DNA of 64,000 nucleotides from Haloglycomyces albus DSM 45210 (GCF_000527155.1 NZ_AZUQ01000001.1:1358554-1422553), one strand, 5' to 3'. Counted from the first letter of the stretch, positions 1 to 8,470 are shown. Notes: generated by a model from the sequence alone, not told the origin. Made by a program: numbers and translations.

Positions 1-652
1 ATACGGCCTTAGATCCCTTGCCCGTACACTCGGCTGGGTCATCGCCTATACCGCGATCGCCCAAGCAGGCACCATCGTGACGCTCGGACTATTGCGAGCC
101 AGTTCGACGACCGGCCCCATGATATACAACAACGCCTGGATCATCCTCATGATGGCCTACGGCGTCGTAGCTCTGCCCATCATTACGTCTAGCGCACCAG
201 ACCTCACCGCTCACGCAGCCGAATCACACCAAAAGGCCCATGAAGGATACCGGCATGCCTCCCGCTTGGTTCTCATCGTCGCCATTCCTACCTCCCTCGT
301 CGGTGCAGCGCTCGCCGTTCCCATTACACGATTCGTATTCAATTGGGGTCGGTATACGGATGCAGATGCCACCGCAACCGGTCAAGTGCTCGCCGTCGGT
401 CTCATCGCGCTGGCACCATATGCGATAAGTCAGCTTCAGCTCTGGGTTTTCCTGTCCTTGCGCGACGCCAAAACACCCACGATGGTCATGGCTTGTGGAA
501 GTCTTCTCCGAATCGTTCTCTGTGTTGCGGTCGTCACATTTCTTCAATCGGATTTGACAGGAATCGGCCTTATTGCCGCTTGGGGCATTGGCAATCTACT
601 TGTGGCACTCGTCGGCGACGTGGCATTCCGGTACCGTTGCCGCCGTCGTTGA
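1..652 (+). CDS. murJ: MurJ/MviN-like lipid II flippase, 5'-partial and apparently shortened at the C-terminus
   Basis: The reading frame is open from the left edge of the window (codons from base 2), so the start lies outside. The translation matches the second half of the MurJ/MviN (MOP superfamily) flippase that moves lipid-linked peptidoglycan precursor across the membrane. The YNNAWIILMMAYGVVALPI stretch and a cytoplasmic-loop sequence LRDAKTP are typical of actinobacterial members. Several membrane helices are visible. Compared with E. coli MurJ the protein stops roughly 100 residues early, right after the helix ending in FRYRCRRR, so the last two helices are missing. No hydrophobic continuation is visible in the other frames before the hairpin at 693. 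This could be a natural short form or a 3'-truncated gene. Confidence 0.8.
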   Translation, partial: YGLRSLARTLGWVIAYTAIAQAGTIVTLGLLRASSTTGPMIYNNAWIILMMAYGVVALPIITSSAPDLTAHAAESHQKAHEGYRHASRLVLIVAIPTSLVGAALAVPITRFVFNWGRYTDADATATGQVLAVGLIALAPYAISQLQLWVFLSLRDAKTPTMVMACGSLLRIVLCVAVVTFLQSDLTGIGLIAAWGIGNLLVALVGDVAFRYRCRRR

Positions 653-692
653 TTGAGGCGTGGATGGAGACGATCTAATCGTGGGTGCAAAA

Positions 693-749
693 ACGGTGGT
701 GGGGGAGGGGCGATTTTGACGAACTTCCCCGTTATTCCCCCACCACCGT
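693..749. terminator. 13-bp perfect inverted repeat after murJ
   Basis: Arms ACGGTGGTGGGGG (693-705) and CCCCCACCACCGT (737-749) are perfectly complementary. The loop contains a second GGGG/CCCC pairing. The hairpin starts 41 bases after the murJ stop. There is no T-tract, so termination efficiency is uncertain. Confidence 0.6.
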
Positions 750-810
750 CTATAGTGTCCGGTTATCGATTGTCTCACCTTTGATTACGGTTAGCATGAG
801 GTTCGAAGTT

Positions 811-838
811 GTAGGGTTCGAATCCCACCTCCTCCGCA
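811..838 (+). other. tRNA 3'-end remnant (tRNA-Ser-like)
   Basis: The 28 bases read like the T-arm, acceptor strand and CA end of an actinobacterial tRNA-Ser (GGGTTCGAATCCCACC followed by TCCTCCGCA). No matching 5' acceptor strand (GGAGGAG-like), D-arm or anticodon arm is present in the preceding 100 bases, and the T-stem has a mismatch, so this is not a complete tRNA. Such fragments are what integrase-mediated insertion or excision at a tRNA 3' end leaves behind. It is followed directly by a strong terminator, as a real tRNA gene would be. Confidence 0.6.
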
Positions 839-841
839 GAT

Positions 842-883
842 AAAAAGCCCGTTCCCGGTGCTAATGCCGGGAACGGGCTTTTT
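842..883. terminator. Strong rho-independent terminator behind the tRNA remnant
   Basis: Perfect 17-bp arms (AAAAAGCCCGTTCCCGG at 842-858 and its complement at 867-883) enclose an 8-base loop. The right arm ends in five T residues and the left arm begins with five A residues, so it can work in both directions, including for the LCP gene that ends at 906 on the minus strand. Confidence 0.85.
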
Positions 884-905
884 CATGTCCGGTCAATAGG
901 TCGGC

Positions 906-1946
906 CTAATCGTTGACCCATTCGGGGTGCTCGACCATCCATTCCGAAACCGTGTCGGTCTTAATGGCCTCCCACAGCTTATTGGCCTCTTCCAATTGTC
1001 CGCTGTCCTCATCCATGACGACGTAGGAGATGCCGTTGATGGATTGTTCCTGGGAGGGAACGCGGACGCGTTGCATGTCCTGGGGGTCGAGGTCGATCAT
1101 GGCGGCGAAGAAGTCGACGAGTTCGAGTTCACCCAAGTCGATGGTGAGCTTGTCGCCGATGCCTCGCAGTAGCTCAACGGCCTTGGTCGGGTTTTTGTGG
1201 AAGCCCTGTTTCTTCGCCTCGGTGAGGAGGCTCATAATGGCCTGCTGCTGCATCTTCTGGCGGCCGAAGTCGCCCCAGGTGCCGTTGGCGTAGTCTTCCT
1301 CGCTGTCCCAGCCGTAGCGTTGCCGCACGAGGTCGAGGGCGTCGTCTTTGCCGTAGTACGCGCAACCTTCGGGGTAGAACTTCTTGTCGCCGTGAATGGA
1401 TCGAATATCGTGCCAGGGGCACAGCTCGATTTCACCGACGATGTCGATCAGGTCGAGGAACCCGTCGAAATTGGCTTCGACGGCACCGTTGAAGGTGATA
1501 CCGGTGAGGTTGCTGACGGTGTTGATGACGTTGGTTCGGGATTCGTCCTGGTCCTGGAAAGCAGAGGCGGACGCGTTGATCTTATTGGAGCACGGGGTGC
1601 CGTAGCCGCAATCGGCGATTTCGACGTAGAGGTCTCGGGGGATGGAAATCAAACTGACGTCGTCGAGGCCCTCGCTGATATGGGCGATCATGATGGTGTC
1701 GGCACGTGACACCCCTCCGTCGGACTTGTCGACTCCGAGGACGAGGAAGCTGAGCGGACCGTCGATGTTCTCTTCATCGATCTCGGCGCGGTTGTCTCCC
1801 AACATGTCCTTGGTTTCCACCGCATTGTTGCTCTCATTGATCGCAACCTGGGTGAGAGCGGCGGCGCTGGCCGAGGCGGTCATAATGAGGGCTCCTACCC
1901 ACACGAGCGCGTGAGCCCACCAGGGTGAGCGTCGAGACCGGGCCAT
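906..1946 (-). CDS. LytR-CpsA-Psr (LCP) family cell-wall glycopolymer ligase
   Basis: A 346-residue protein with a short cytoplasmic N-terminus (basic RSRR), one membrane helix at about residues 11-32 and an extracellular LCP domain. LCP enzymes transfer polyprenyl-phosphate-linked glycopolymers to peptidoglycan (in mycobacteria, arabinogalactan). The family's phosphate-binding residues are visible: SRADT (R81, D83), SIPRDL (R104, D105), KINA (K122, N124), VRQR (R208, R210) and GDFGRQ (R229, Q230). Cysteines at about 113, 119, 176 and 195 may form disulfides outside the membrane. The gene stands alone; its 3' end faces the bidirectional terminator at 842-883. The specific glycopolymer substrate cannot be read from the sequence. 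Confidence 0.9.
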   Translation of the reverse strand: MARSRRSPWWAHALVWVGALIMTASASAAALTQVAINESNNAVETKDMLGDNRAEIDEENIDGPLSFLVLGVDKSDGGVSRADTIMIAHISEGLDDVSLISIPRDLYVEIADCGYGTPCSNKINASASAFQDQDESRTNVINTVSNLTGITFNGAVEANFDGFLDLIDIVGEIELCPWHDIRSIHGDKKFYPEGCAYYGKDDALDLVRQRYGWDSEEDYANGTWGDFGRQKMQQQAIMSLLTEAKKQGFHKNPTKAVELLRGIGDKLTIDLGELELVDFFAAMIDLDPQDMQRVRVPSQEQSINGISYVVMDEDSGQLEEANKLWEAIKTDTVSEWMVEHPEWVND

Positions 1947-2147
1947 AAATCCCCTCCAGATCGATCGTGCTTTCCGACTCCCTACCTAAACGCTTAAGAG
2001 GGCTATGAGGTTGCATCAACCTACCAGGCTCTGGGGCGTCAGGGGAGTTCCGGTGTGGTTGTAGCCGGGATATTAACGAATAAAACACGCATTCTACCGC
2101 ATGAGATTGTGACGTAGGCCTACCGGTCATTGGTCGTCAGCAGAAAA

Positions 2148-3050
2148 TTACTGAGAGTGGGCTACGGAAGTTGTTTCCCACGCCGGTACGAGCAGGCAGC
2201 GAGATGTTCTGGTTCCGCAGAGACTCCAGAATGACAGGTAGACCAGTTCGCAGCGCAGCGTTGGGAAGGACAAATCGATGTCAAGGTCCTGTGTGATCGT
2301 GTTCGGATCGTCGACGGCCAGCCGGTCCAGGACCAGTCGATTGAACCGGTCGCGTAGGCCGACAAAGGCGTCATGGGGTACGACGTCGGGATAGATGCGG
2401 TCGGCATAAGGGGTTCCCTCGTCGTCGTTCAAATCCGGCGGTGTGGTCTCGACGGCTCGGTGGAGGTCGAGGCGTCGAAAGGCACTGGTAGCCGGGTAGA
2501 GGTGATGTAGTGGGAGGAGGGTGTTGCCGTACTCGCCTCGCCAGGACACGGTTTTACGCGGACGTCCGATTGTGGTTGATTTCGTCCACGACACGGCACC
2601 GCGCCGTGTGGTGTAGCGATATCGTACTGACCCCGACCACAACCAGTACGGCAAGTACGTGGCACGCAGTTGTGCGGTGGTGGCGCGCAATCCCGGACGG
2701 CTTTTCCAACGGATCGCTTTTTGAGCGCTCGTGCGGTCGATGGAGTGTGGGGTGTGATGGCTTGGGGTCGGCAGGATACGGGTATCGGGTCGGCTCGGCT
2801 TGGCTTCGTGGCACAGCGGGCAGCTTCCGGTGTGGCTGGCGTAGCGGTACCGGCAATACGGACACTGGTAGGTTATTTGCGAAACGGAGGCGACCGGTGA
2901 TTCCGGCCAGGTCCAATCAGGGTCGATGCTTGGCGGTCCGAGCCCTCCGGCGGGTTTGAGCGCTCCACAATTCTGGCAGCCGGTATCGCAGGGCTGGGGA
3001 GCGACGTGATTGATCGACCCACAGAAATAGCAGCTGTATGAACCGTCCAC
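2148..3050 (-). CDS. Zinc-ribbon protein of unknown function, helicase-like-annotated family
   Basis: A 300-residue protein that begins with two zinc-ribbon-like cysteine sets: CYFC...CDTGCQNC (residues about 7-28) and CPYC...CPLC (about 63-79). After a basic linker, residues about 120-260 carry LRATYLPYWLW, a WRGEYGNTLLPLHHLYPA segment and a YADRIYPD segment. These resemble a family often labelled primosomal protein N'/superfamily II helicase-like, though no Walker motifs are present. The likely start is GTG at 3050. It lies 48 bases downstream of the lipoprotein gene at 3099-3515 on the same strand. Function unknown; a membrane-proximal or nucleic-acid role are both guesses. Confidence 0.6.
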   Translation of the reverse strand: MDGSYSCYFCGSINHVAPQPCDTGCQNCGALKPAGGLGPPSIDPDWTWPESPVASVSQITYQCPYCRYRYASHTGSCPLCHEAKPSRPDTRILPTPSHHTPHSIDRTSAQKAIRWKSRPGLRATTAQLRATYLPYWLWSGSVRYRYTTRRGAVSWTKSTTIGRPRKTVSWRGEYGNTLLPLHHLYPATSAFRRLDLHRAVETTPPDLNDDEGTPYADRIYPDVVPHDAFVGLRDRFNRLVLDRLAVDDPNTITQDLDIDLSFPTLRCELVYLSFWSLCGTRTSRCLLVPAWETTSVAHSQ

Positions 3051-3098
3051 GTGTCTACATTATGTTCCTTGTGGCGCTGTGGGGGCGAAACCACGGCT

Positions 3099-3515
3099 TC
3101 AGGGGATCTCGGGTTGGTCGAGGTCGATGTCGAACGTCGTCGGGCTCCATCCGTTTGATGAATCGCGGGCCTGAAGGTGAATTTCGGTCACGTCGATGGG
3201 GATGCCGACGTCGGGGATGCTTCTGGTGAACGGCTGTTCCGTGGGGTGGGGATGGTCGAATTCATGAACGTGCAGTGGCTCGTGTTCGGAATCGAGAACG
3301 CGGACCGCATCGGCCCAGCGTTCCGAGGAATCATACGGCGAGGAGACGGTAACGGTGACGGTGAATCGACCGTGGGAACGTTCGGCGACGGCATCGACGA
3401 TCTCCGGGTATTCGGGTGGCGGCGGTTCGGGGTTACCGTCGTCCGAACACCCGGTCAGTACCAACGGTATGAGGATCATCAGGGGAAACAGGCCGGATTT
3501 AAACGCTCGTCGCAT
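3099..3515 (-). CDS. Small lipoprotein, unknown function
   Basis: A 138-residue protein with a lipoprotein signal: basic MRRAFKSG, a hydrophobic stretch and the lipobox LTGC, so Cys23 would be lipidated. A proline-rich linker (PEPPPPEYPE) leads into a beta-rich domain of about 100 residues (alternating TVTVTVSS, FTRSIPDVG, ITEIHLQARD-type strands) that could be an immunoglobulin-like or C2-like fold. I recognise no family. It precedes the zinc-ribbon gene on the same strand and may be co-transcribed with it. Confidence 0.7.
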   Translation of the reverse strand: MRRAFKSGLFPLMILIPLVLTGCSDDGNPEPPPPEYPEIVDAVAERSHGRFTVTVTVSSPYDSSERWADAVRVLDSEHEPLHVHEFDHPHPTEQPFTRSIPDVGIPIDVTEIHLQARDSSNGWSPTTFDIDLDQPEIP

Positions 3516-3647
3516 GATTTCAGGATAGGGTTCCGGTTCTCGAATTGAAATACCAAGGCGGCGTGCACTAAAGGAGTATTGGCGGTTTTCATGATTGGGA
3601 ACGTCTCGCTAGCATGAAGAAAACCCAAGTATGATCGTGAGGCCTTC

Positions 3648-4415
3648 ATGTCAGCACTGTCGATTCGTCGAAGCTTGGTCGCCCTCCTCGCTCTATCGAT
3701 GGTGAGTGCGGGATTGGCGGCGTGCGAACGGGAGCCCACCGAAGCCGATAGCGAATCCAAAGTGTTCGAAGAGGATATTTCCCGCATTGAGGTGGATTCC
3801 AATGGGGGAGCTATCAGCTTCAACGCCACCGATACCGACAATGTGGAGCTGGAACGTGAACTGGAATGGTCGGATAACAAACCCGCCTCGGCCGAAGCGG
3901 TGGACGACGGTGTCTTGAGCATTGAGGTGACCGGTTGTCCTCTCATTAACCAGCGGGACTGTTTCATTTCGTATCATTTCAACCTTCCCCACGACGTGGA
4001 TATCGAAGTCGAAACCGAAGCGGGGAACATCGAACTCACCGGCATGCAGGGCGACATCGACGTGAAAACGGAGGCCGGAAACGTCACCGGCAAAGGCTTG
4101 GCGAGCGAGAACATCACCGCGCGAAGCGATGCGGGGAATGTGAATCTGCGGGTGGTGGACGAGGCCGATTCGGTCGTAGCCACAAGCGAAGCCGGAAACG
4201 TCACGCTGAACTTCGCCAGTCCCCCAGGAGAAGTGACGGCGGAAACCAAAGCGGGAAACAGCACTGTCATCGTGCCGAGCGACGGCACGGTGTATCAAGT
4301 GGACACCAAAGCGCACGCCGGTTCGGTGTCGGTGGAGGTGGCGACCGACGATGCGGCCACCCGCACACTCGACGTCTCGTCCTCGGTCGGCAATGTGCGG
4401 GTGGACTATCGCTGA
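3648..4415 (+). CDS. DUF4097-type beta-helix lipoprotein
   Basis: A 255-residue lipoprotein: signal peptide to about residue 25 with lipobox LAAC, then a repetitive beta domain. Short repeats recur about every 20 residues (TEAGNI, TEAGNV, SDAGNV, SEAGNV, TKAGNS, AHAGSV, SVGNV), as expected for the right-handed beta-solenoid of DUF4097 (putative adhesin-like) proteins. Two cysteines (VTGCPLINQRDCF) could pair. DUF4097 proteins often sit with envelope-stress or signalling genes, but here no regulator is adjacent. The ATG at 3648 gives a complete signal peptide. Role: probably cell-surface structural or sensing; unproven. Confidence 0.8.
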   Translation: MSALSIRRSLVALLALSMVSAGLAACEREPTEADSESKVFEEDISRIEVDSNGGAISFNATDTDNVELERELEWSDNKPASAEAVDDGVLSIEVTGCPLINQRDCFISYHFNLPHDVDIEVETEAGNIELTGMQGDIDVKTEAGNVTGKGLASENITARSDAGNVNLRVVDEADSVVATSEAGNVTLNFASPPGEVTAETKAGNSTVIVPSDGTVYQVDTKAHAGSVSVEVATDDAATRTLDVSSSVGNVRVDYR

Positions 4416-4458
4416 TTCGGTGCGGGCGAGGCGAACGTCCACACCGGATCCGTATATA

Positions 4459-5736
4459 TCAGCTCTCCGACCAACCGGGAATCGGATACTGCTTGACGAA
4501 CTCCGAGATCTCCCCGGCGATGGTGGAATACTGGTCGGTCTTATCGGCCTTGGCCGCCTCGATGGTGCGGTCGATCCACCCGGCGATCAGATCCATGTCG
4601 CCTTCGGTCATGCCGCGTGTGGTGACGGCGGCGGTTCCGATTCGCAGGCCGGACGGGTCGAACGGCTTACGTTGGTCGAAGGGAACGGTATTGAAGTTCA
4701 ATTCGATACCGGCCTGGTCGAGCGCCTTGGCGGCGGGCTTACCGCCGATGCCCTTGTTGGTGAGGTCAACGAGGTTAAGGTGGTTGTCGCTGCCGCCGCT
4801 GACCAGGTCGTAACCGCGATCGTTCAAAGCGCGTGCCAAAGCCTGTGAATTGGCGACGATCTGATGTGCGTAGTCACGGAAGGACTCGTGGGCCGCTTCG
4901 CGCAGAGCCACGGCGATCGCGGCGGTGGTGTGGTTGTGCGGACCACCCTGCAGACCCGGGAAGACCGACTTGTCGATGGCCTTGGCGTGCTCGGCGGTGC
5001 TCATGATCATCGCTCCGCGCGGTCCACGCAGGGTCTTGTGCGTGGTCGTGGTGACGACCTCGGCGTGTCCGACCGGGCTGGGGTGCGCTCCACCGGCGAC
5101 CAGACCGGCGATGTGAGCGATGTCGGCGACGAGGACGGCGCCCACCTCGCGGGCGATCTCGGCGAAGGCGGGGAAGTCCACCGTCCGGGGAATCGCGGTT
5201 CCCCCACAGAAGATGAGCTTGGGTCGGTGTTCCTTCGCCAGGTCGGCGACCTCGTCCATATCGATGCGACCGGTGTCCTTCTCCACCCCGTAGTGGACGG
5301 CGTTAAACCATTTACCGGTCGCCGAGACCTTCCAACCGTGGGTCAGGTGCCCACCCATCGGCAGACCCATGCCCATGACGGTGTCGCCGGGGTTGGCGAA
5401 GGCCATGTACACCGCCAAGTTCGCCGGCGAACCCGAATACGGCTGGACATTGGCGTGCTCGACTCCGAACACGTCCTTGGCGCGACCGATGGCCAATTCC
5501 TCGACCTGGTCGATGATCTGCTGCCCCTCGTAATAACGTTTCCCGGCATAGCCTTCGGAATACTTATTGGTGAGGATGGAGCCGGTCGCCTCCAGCACCG
5601 CTTCGGATACGTAGTTCTCGGAGGCGATCAGTCGGATTTTCTCGGATTGACGGCGACCCTCGGCATCGATGAGCCGCTCGATCTCAGGATCGGCGGAGGC
5701 GAGACTCGCGGTCAAACGTTCGTAAGCGTCAGTCAT
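4459..5736 (-). CDS. glyA: Serine hydroxymethyltransferase
   Basis: GlyA interconverts serine and glycine with tetrahydrofolate, supplying one-carbon units. The start was placed at ATG 5736 (MTDAYERLTA), because upstream in-frame sequence is not SHMT-like; this gives 425 residues, the family length. The signature is clear: IRLIASENYVS near the N-terminus, the PLP-lysine region VTTTTHKTLRGPRGA and the substrate-binding FPGLQGGPHNH. An inverted repeat (5764-5787) lies in the leader. The gene ends 43 bases from the DUF4097 gene, which is convergent. Confidence 0.97.
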   Translation of the reverse strand: MTDAYERLTASLASADPEIERLIDAEGRRQSEKIRLIASENYVSEAVLEATGSILTNKYSEGYAGKRYYEGQQIIDQVEELAIGRAKDVFGVEHANVQPYSGSPANLAVYMAFANPGDTVMGMGLPMGGHLTHGWKVSATGKWFNAVHYGVEKDTGRIDMDEVADLAKEHRPKLIFCGGTAIPRTVDFPAFAEIAREVGAVLVADIAHIAGLVAGGAHPSPVGHAEVVTTTTHKTLRGPRGAMIMSTAEHAKAIDKSVFPGLQGGPHNHTTAAIAVALREAAHESFRDYAHQIVANSQALARALNDRGYDLVSGGSDNHLNLVDLTNKGIGGKPAAKALDQAGIELNFNTVPFDQRKPFDPSGLRIGTAAVTTRGMTEGDMDLIAGWIDRTIEAAKADKTDQYSTIAGEISEFVKQYPIPGWSES

Positions 5737-5763
5737 GTGAAAATGTACCCTTCGGGACCGAGC

Positions 5764-5787
5764 CCGCGCCGAATTCCTTCGGCGCGG
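5764..5787 (-). promoter_or_regulatory. Hairpin in the glyA leader
   Basis: CCGCGCCGAA (5764-5773), a TTCC loop and TTCGGCGCGG form a perfect 10-bp hairpin that ends 27 bases before the glyA start codon. Its place suggests an operator or an RNA element affecting translation or transcript stability rather than a terminator, since no T-run follows. No recognised riboswitch sequence accompanies it. Confidence 0.45.
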
Positions 5788-5972
5788 AATCATAATCGCT
5801 GCTGGTGACCGGGCAGGTGACCATTGTTCCACGTGCAGGATAACCGCTGAACGACGTCGAGCAAAGGCCACGTGTGCTCGACGGTGAATGTGTCACCGAG
5901 CCGGGCGGCGATATGACTGTCACTCTCGGGACGGGTCGTCGACACCGTCTGTAGCCCAGTATTGTGCGTTCT

Positions 5973-7388
5973 ATGTCTTCAGAATCGGCCGCTTCGAAAA
6001 TCGGTATCGGCTTCGGGATCGCCGCAGCCGCCGCATTGGCCCAAATGGGATTGGCGTGGGGCTTCGGCCTACTGTCCTGGTCCGAGTCCAGTCCCGGGGT
6101 GTACGCCTACCGCCAAAGCGCCAATACCGCCTGGGTGACCTGGTTCGCCGCAGTATCGGTCGTCGTCGGTGGCTTGGCTTCCGGAATGATGGGAAGCTAC
6201 GCCGGGACGCGGTTTTCCGCCCTGGCGCGACTCGGAGCGGTCGTGGCCGCGGCCGTCGGGGGCTTTGTCACCGGCCCCCTCGTTTCCTTGGCGGCCCATC
6301 AGGGAACCGCCGCCGGTGGTTTCCCCGCCGGCCCGATCGCCGCCGCCGGAATCGGAATCGTCGTAGGGTTCGCCCTGACGCTGATCGCGCTCGCATCGGT
6401 AGCGGTCGCGGTCAACGTGGGCGCTTCCGTGGCCCTGGTGTGGGCCTTCGCCGTGTTCGCCACCTTCACCGACATCGGAAGCCAAGTGACCCCGGTCGTC
6501 GAACTGGGCGTCTGGGGCCGTTGGGGTGCGGACGGCACGTTCTTCGACAGTCGTGGACTGTCGATCGGTCTGCCGTTCGTGACCGGCTCCTTCCTCATCG
6601 GTGCGGTCGTGGCCGCCTTCGCACGGAAACGACCCACGACGTCGTCCGGCTACCGTATGGCCGCCGCGAGCGGTATCGCCGGCCCCTTGGTCGTGGCCAT
6701 CGCCCATTTCGTATCCGGTCCCGCCAACGCCGACTCGGTATCGGACATGGCTCTGCTGAACATCGGACCAACCGCCTGTGTGGCAGGAATATTGGGATCG
6801 CTGATCGTGGCCGCGCTGCCGCGTTCGGGAGGTCAGATCGATGACGGTATCGCCGATCCGGAGGAAGGGACCGCGACGGCTCCGCAGCAGAGTGAGCCCG
6901 ACGATCCCCCAGAACCGGCGAACCTCTTCGAACCGACCGGCTCGCAGCCGACGGTCACCAAGACCGCCCCGGCTAAACCTGCCCCCGCCAAAGCTGCTCC
7001 AGCGCAGGCCGCCCCTGCGGCAAGCGAATCACGTGAAAAGACCCGCCAAATGCCGGTGGACGACACCGAAGGTTGGGTCCAGGACCTACGTCCCCTGGAC
7101 AGCGAAACCACCGACACGAACGCGTCGACGAACGTGGACTCCTCGCCTGACGAGAGCGAAACGGCCAAGCCTCGTAAGAAAACCAAAAAGAAAGCCGCGC
7201 GCCGCAAGAAGAAACCCAAACGCGACGAGAGTGACGGCAGTGCCGGCGAGTTAGACACCGGTGGTGACAGGACCGGCCCGAGCGTGAGCCTCGGCGGAAA
7301 TGACACCACCGGACACCACGGTGTCCCGGTACGACACGGTGACGGACACCGCCTCTCCGTCCACCGAACAGTCACGCATGCGCGCTGA
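5973..7388 (+). CDS. Polytopic membrane protein with basic and alanine/proline-rich cytoplasmic tail
   Basis: About 471 residues from ATG 5973 (a GTG at 5964 is also in frame). The first 285 or so residues hold about seven hydrophobic segments, followed by a Pro/Ala/Lys linker (PAKPAPAKAAPAQAAPA), an acidic stretch and a strongly basic cluster (KPRKKTKKKAARRKKKPKR). I do not recognise a family. The last 46 codons lie antisense to the TadE-like gene at 7251-7625 and their translation is low in order (many His, Arg, Gly), which suggests read-through past an ancestral stop. It is divergent from glyA. Confidence 0.7.
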   Translation: MSSESAASKIGIGFGIAAAAALAQMGLAWGFGLLSWSESSPGVYAYRQSANTAWVTWFAAVSVVVGGLASGMMGSYAGTRFSALARLGAVVAAAVGGFVTGPLVSLAAHQGTAAGGFPAGPIAAAGIGIVVGFALTLIALASVAVAVNVGASVALVWAFAVFATFTDIGSQVTPVVELGVWGRWGADGTFFDSRGLSIGLPFVTGSFLIGAVVAAFARKRPTTSSGYRMAAASGIAGPLVVAIAHFVSGPANADSVSDMALLNIGPTACVAGILGSLIVAALPRSGGQIDDGIADPEEGTATAPQQSEPDDPPEPANLFEPTGSQPTVTKTAPAKPAPAKAAPAQAAPAASESREKTRQMPVDDTEGWVQDLRPLDSETTDTNASTNVDSSPDESETAKPRKKTKKKAARRKKKPKRDESDGSAGELDTGGDRTGPSVSLGGNDTTGHHGVPVRHGDGHRLSVHRTVTHAR

Positions 7389-7625
7389 ATTGCGCTCGGC
7401 CATTCGTGTGGCGGCCCGACAGGCGGATGCTTCGCCCAGGGAGAGGTGCTGCGCGGCAGCCAAAGACGCGGTATCGGCCGCCATCTTGGCATGATGCCGG
7501 GCCGCCCGCGCCTGCGCCACCGCGCCCCAGGCAAGCGCGATGACGACGATGGCGGCAATGACGGCCACGACGATGATCGTGGCGCTACCGCGTTCGCGTT
7601 CGGGTCGTGGAGGCGTATCGAACAT
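7251..7625 (-). CDS. TadE-like pseudopilin of the Tad/Flp locus (helicase/secretion-neighbourhood type)
   Basis: A 124-residue protein with a short basic N-terminus (RPERERGSATI), a membrane helix (IIVVAVIAAIVVIALAWGA) and an extracellular region containing two Cys (ASACRAA, MRDCSV). This matches the last gene of actinobacterial Tad operons, the Rv3654c-like helicase/secretion-neighbourhood TadE-like family, thought to be a minor pilin. A ribosome site GGAG lies 7 bases before ATG 7625. It is 28 bases from the preceding TadE gene. Its 3' end overlaps the convergent membrane-protein gene by 138 bp. Confidence 0.8.
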   Translation of the reverse strand: MFDTPPRPERERGSATIIVVAVIAAIVVIALAWGAVAQARAARHHAKMAADTASLAAAQHLSLGEASACRAATRMAERNSARMRDCSVDGEAVSVTVSYRDTVVSGGVISAEAHARAGPVTTGV

Positions 7626-7653
7626 GGGTTACTCCTATCGGTGTTTCCAACGA

Positions 7654-8058
7654 TTACTGTGGGAGAGACCGTGGTCGCTGCTGTTGGGCGGCGGAGGCCT
7701 CGGATCGCAGGTGAAATTCCGGTGAGAGTGGACCCCACGGCCGCACCGACGCGGTGACCGAAGCGGTGACGATGTCGCCTTCCCGTTCGATGGCCAGTTC
7801 GGCCGATTCCGGCAGCTGCGCGGCACTGGCCTTATGCGGTTGGCCTCCACGGGAAGCGGCGAGGACGGCGATATGGGCGGAATCGATCGTGCGGATCTTG
7901 GCGGCCACGGCCGCCTGTGCTCCCAACGCCAGTGCGAGGACGGTGATGATCACCGGGAGCGTCACGGCCAGCTCGGCGGTCACAAACCCTCGTTCGTGGC
8001 GGCGACGTTGCGATAGTGTGCGTTGGTCGGTGCGTCGGACAGCGAAGGCGTTGGGCAT
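7654..8058 (-). CDS. TadE family minor pilin
   Basis: 134 residues from ATG 8058, chosen because AAAGGA lies just upstream. The sequence has a basic N-terminus (RRRHERG) followed by FVTAELAVTLPVIITVLALALGA: the Gly-Phe junction and Glu at +5 are the class III prepilin processing features, and the helix is typical of TadE. The rest is a short extracellular domain. The gene lies 96 bases downstream of the Flp-like pilin in the operon and would encode a pseudopilin of the Tad machine. Confidence 0.85.
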   Translation of the reverse strand: MPNAFAVRRTDQRTLSQRRRHERGFVTAELAVTLPVIITVLALALGAQAAVAAKIRTIDSAHIAVLAASRGGQPHKASAAQLPESAELAIEREGDIVTASVTASVRPWGPLSPEFHLRSEASAAQQQRPRSLPQ

Positions 8059-8154
8059 GGGGTCCTTTCGGTGCGACGGTCGGGTCGGTGCCTCGGGTGT
8101 TCGCGAGACACCGACGTGATCGGTCGTCATTGCCGTGGTCGGGTATGACACGGG

Positions 8155-8415
8155 CTATTGCAGGGCGTCCTGTATCAGTCCTTGCAAGGTCTCTTCCACC
8201 GCTCCGGAAGTGAGTACGTTGAGGAGGAGCCCTGCGAACGCCACTGCCGCAAGAGTGCCGACGGCGTATTCAGCAGTGGACATTCCTCGTTCGCCGCGTA
8301 GGCGCTGTGCCAGGGCTCGAGTGACGACTCCGGGCCGACGGACGGCGCGCGCTCGCGGTCGAGGTGAGCGGTGGTGCGGTTGTGGGCGGGAGATCTTCGA
8401 ATCGAGAATGGACAT
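8155..8415 (-). CDS. Flp-like pilin, DUF4244 family
   Basis: 86 residues from ATG 8415, preceded by GGAAGG. The N-terminal half is basic and probably cytoplasmic. It is followed by RGMSTAEYAVGTLAAVAFAGLLLNVL, reading as a class III pilin cleavage site (G before M), conserved Glu and a single hydrophobic helix, then a short tail ending QDALQ. DUF4244 proteins are the major Flp-type subunits of actinobacterial Tad loci. It sits directly downstream of tadC, the usual order. Confidence 0.85.
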   Translation of the reverse strand: MSILDSKISRPQPHHRSPRPRARAVRRPGVVTRALAQRLRGERGMSTAEYAVGTLAAVAFAGLLLNVLTSGAVEETLQGLIQDALQ

Positions 8416-8470
8416 GGTTTTTCCTTCCGGTTGTGACGTGTGTGTACGAGGTTGACGTTTCTGTACGGGT

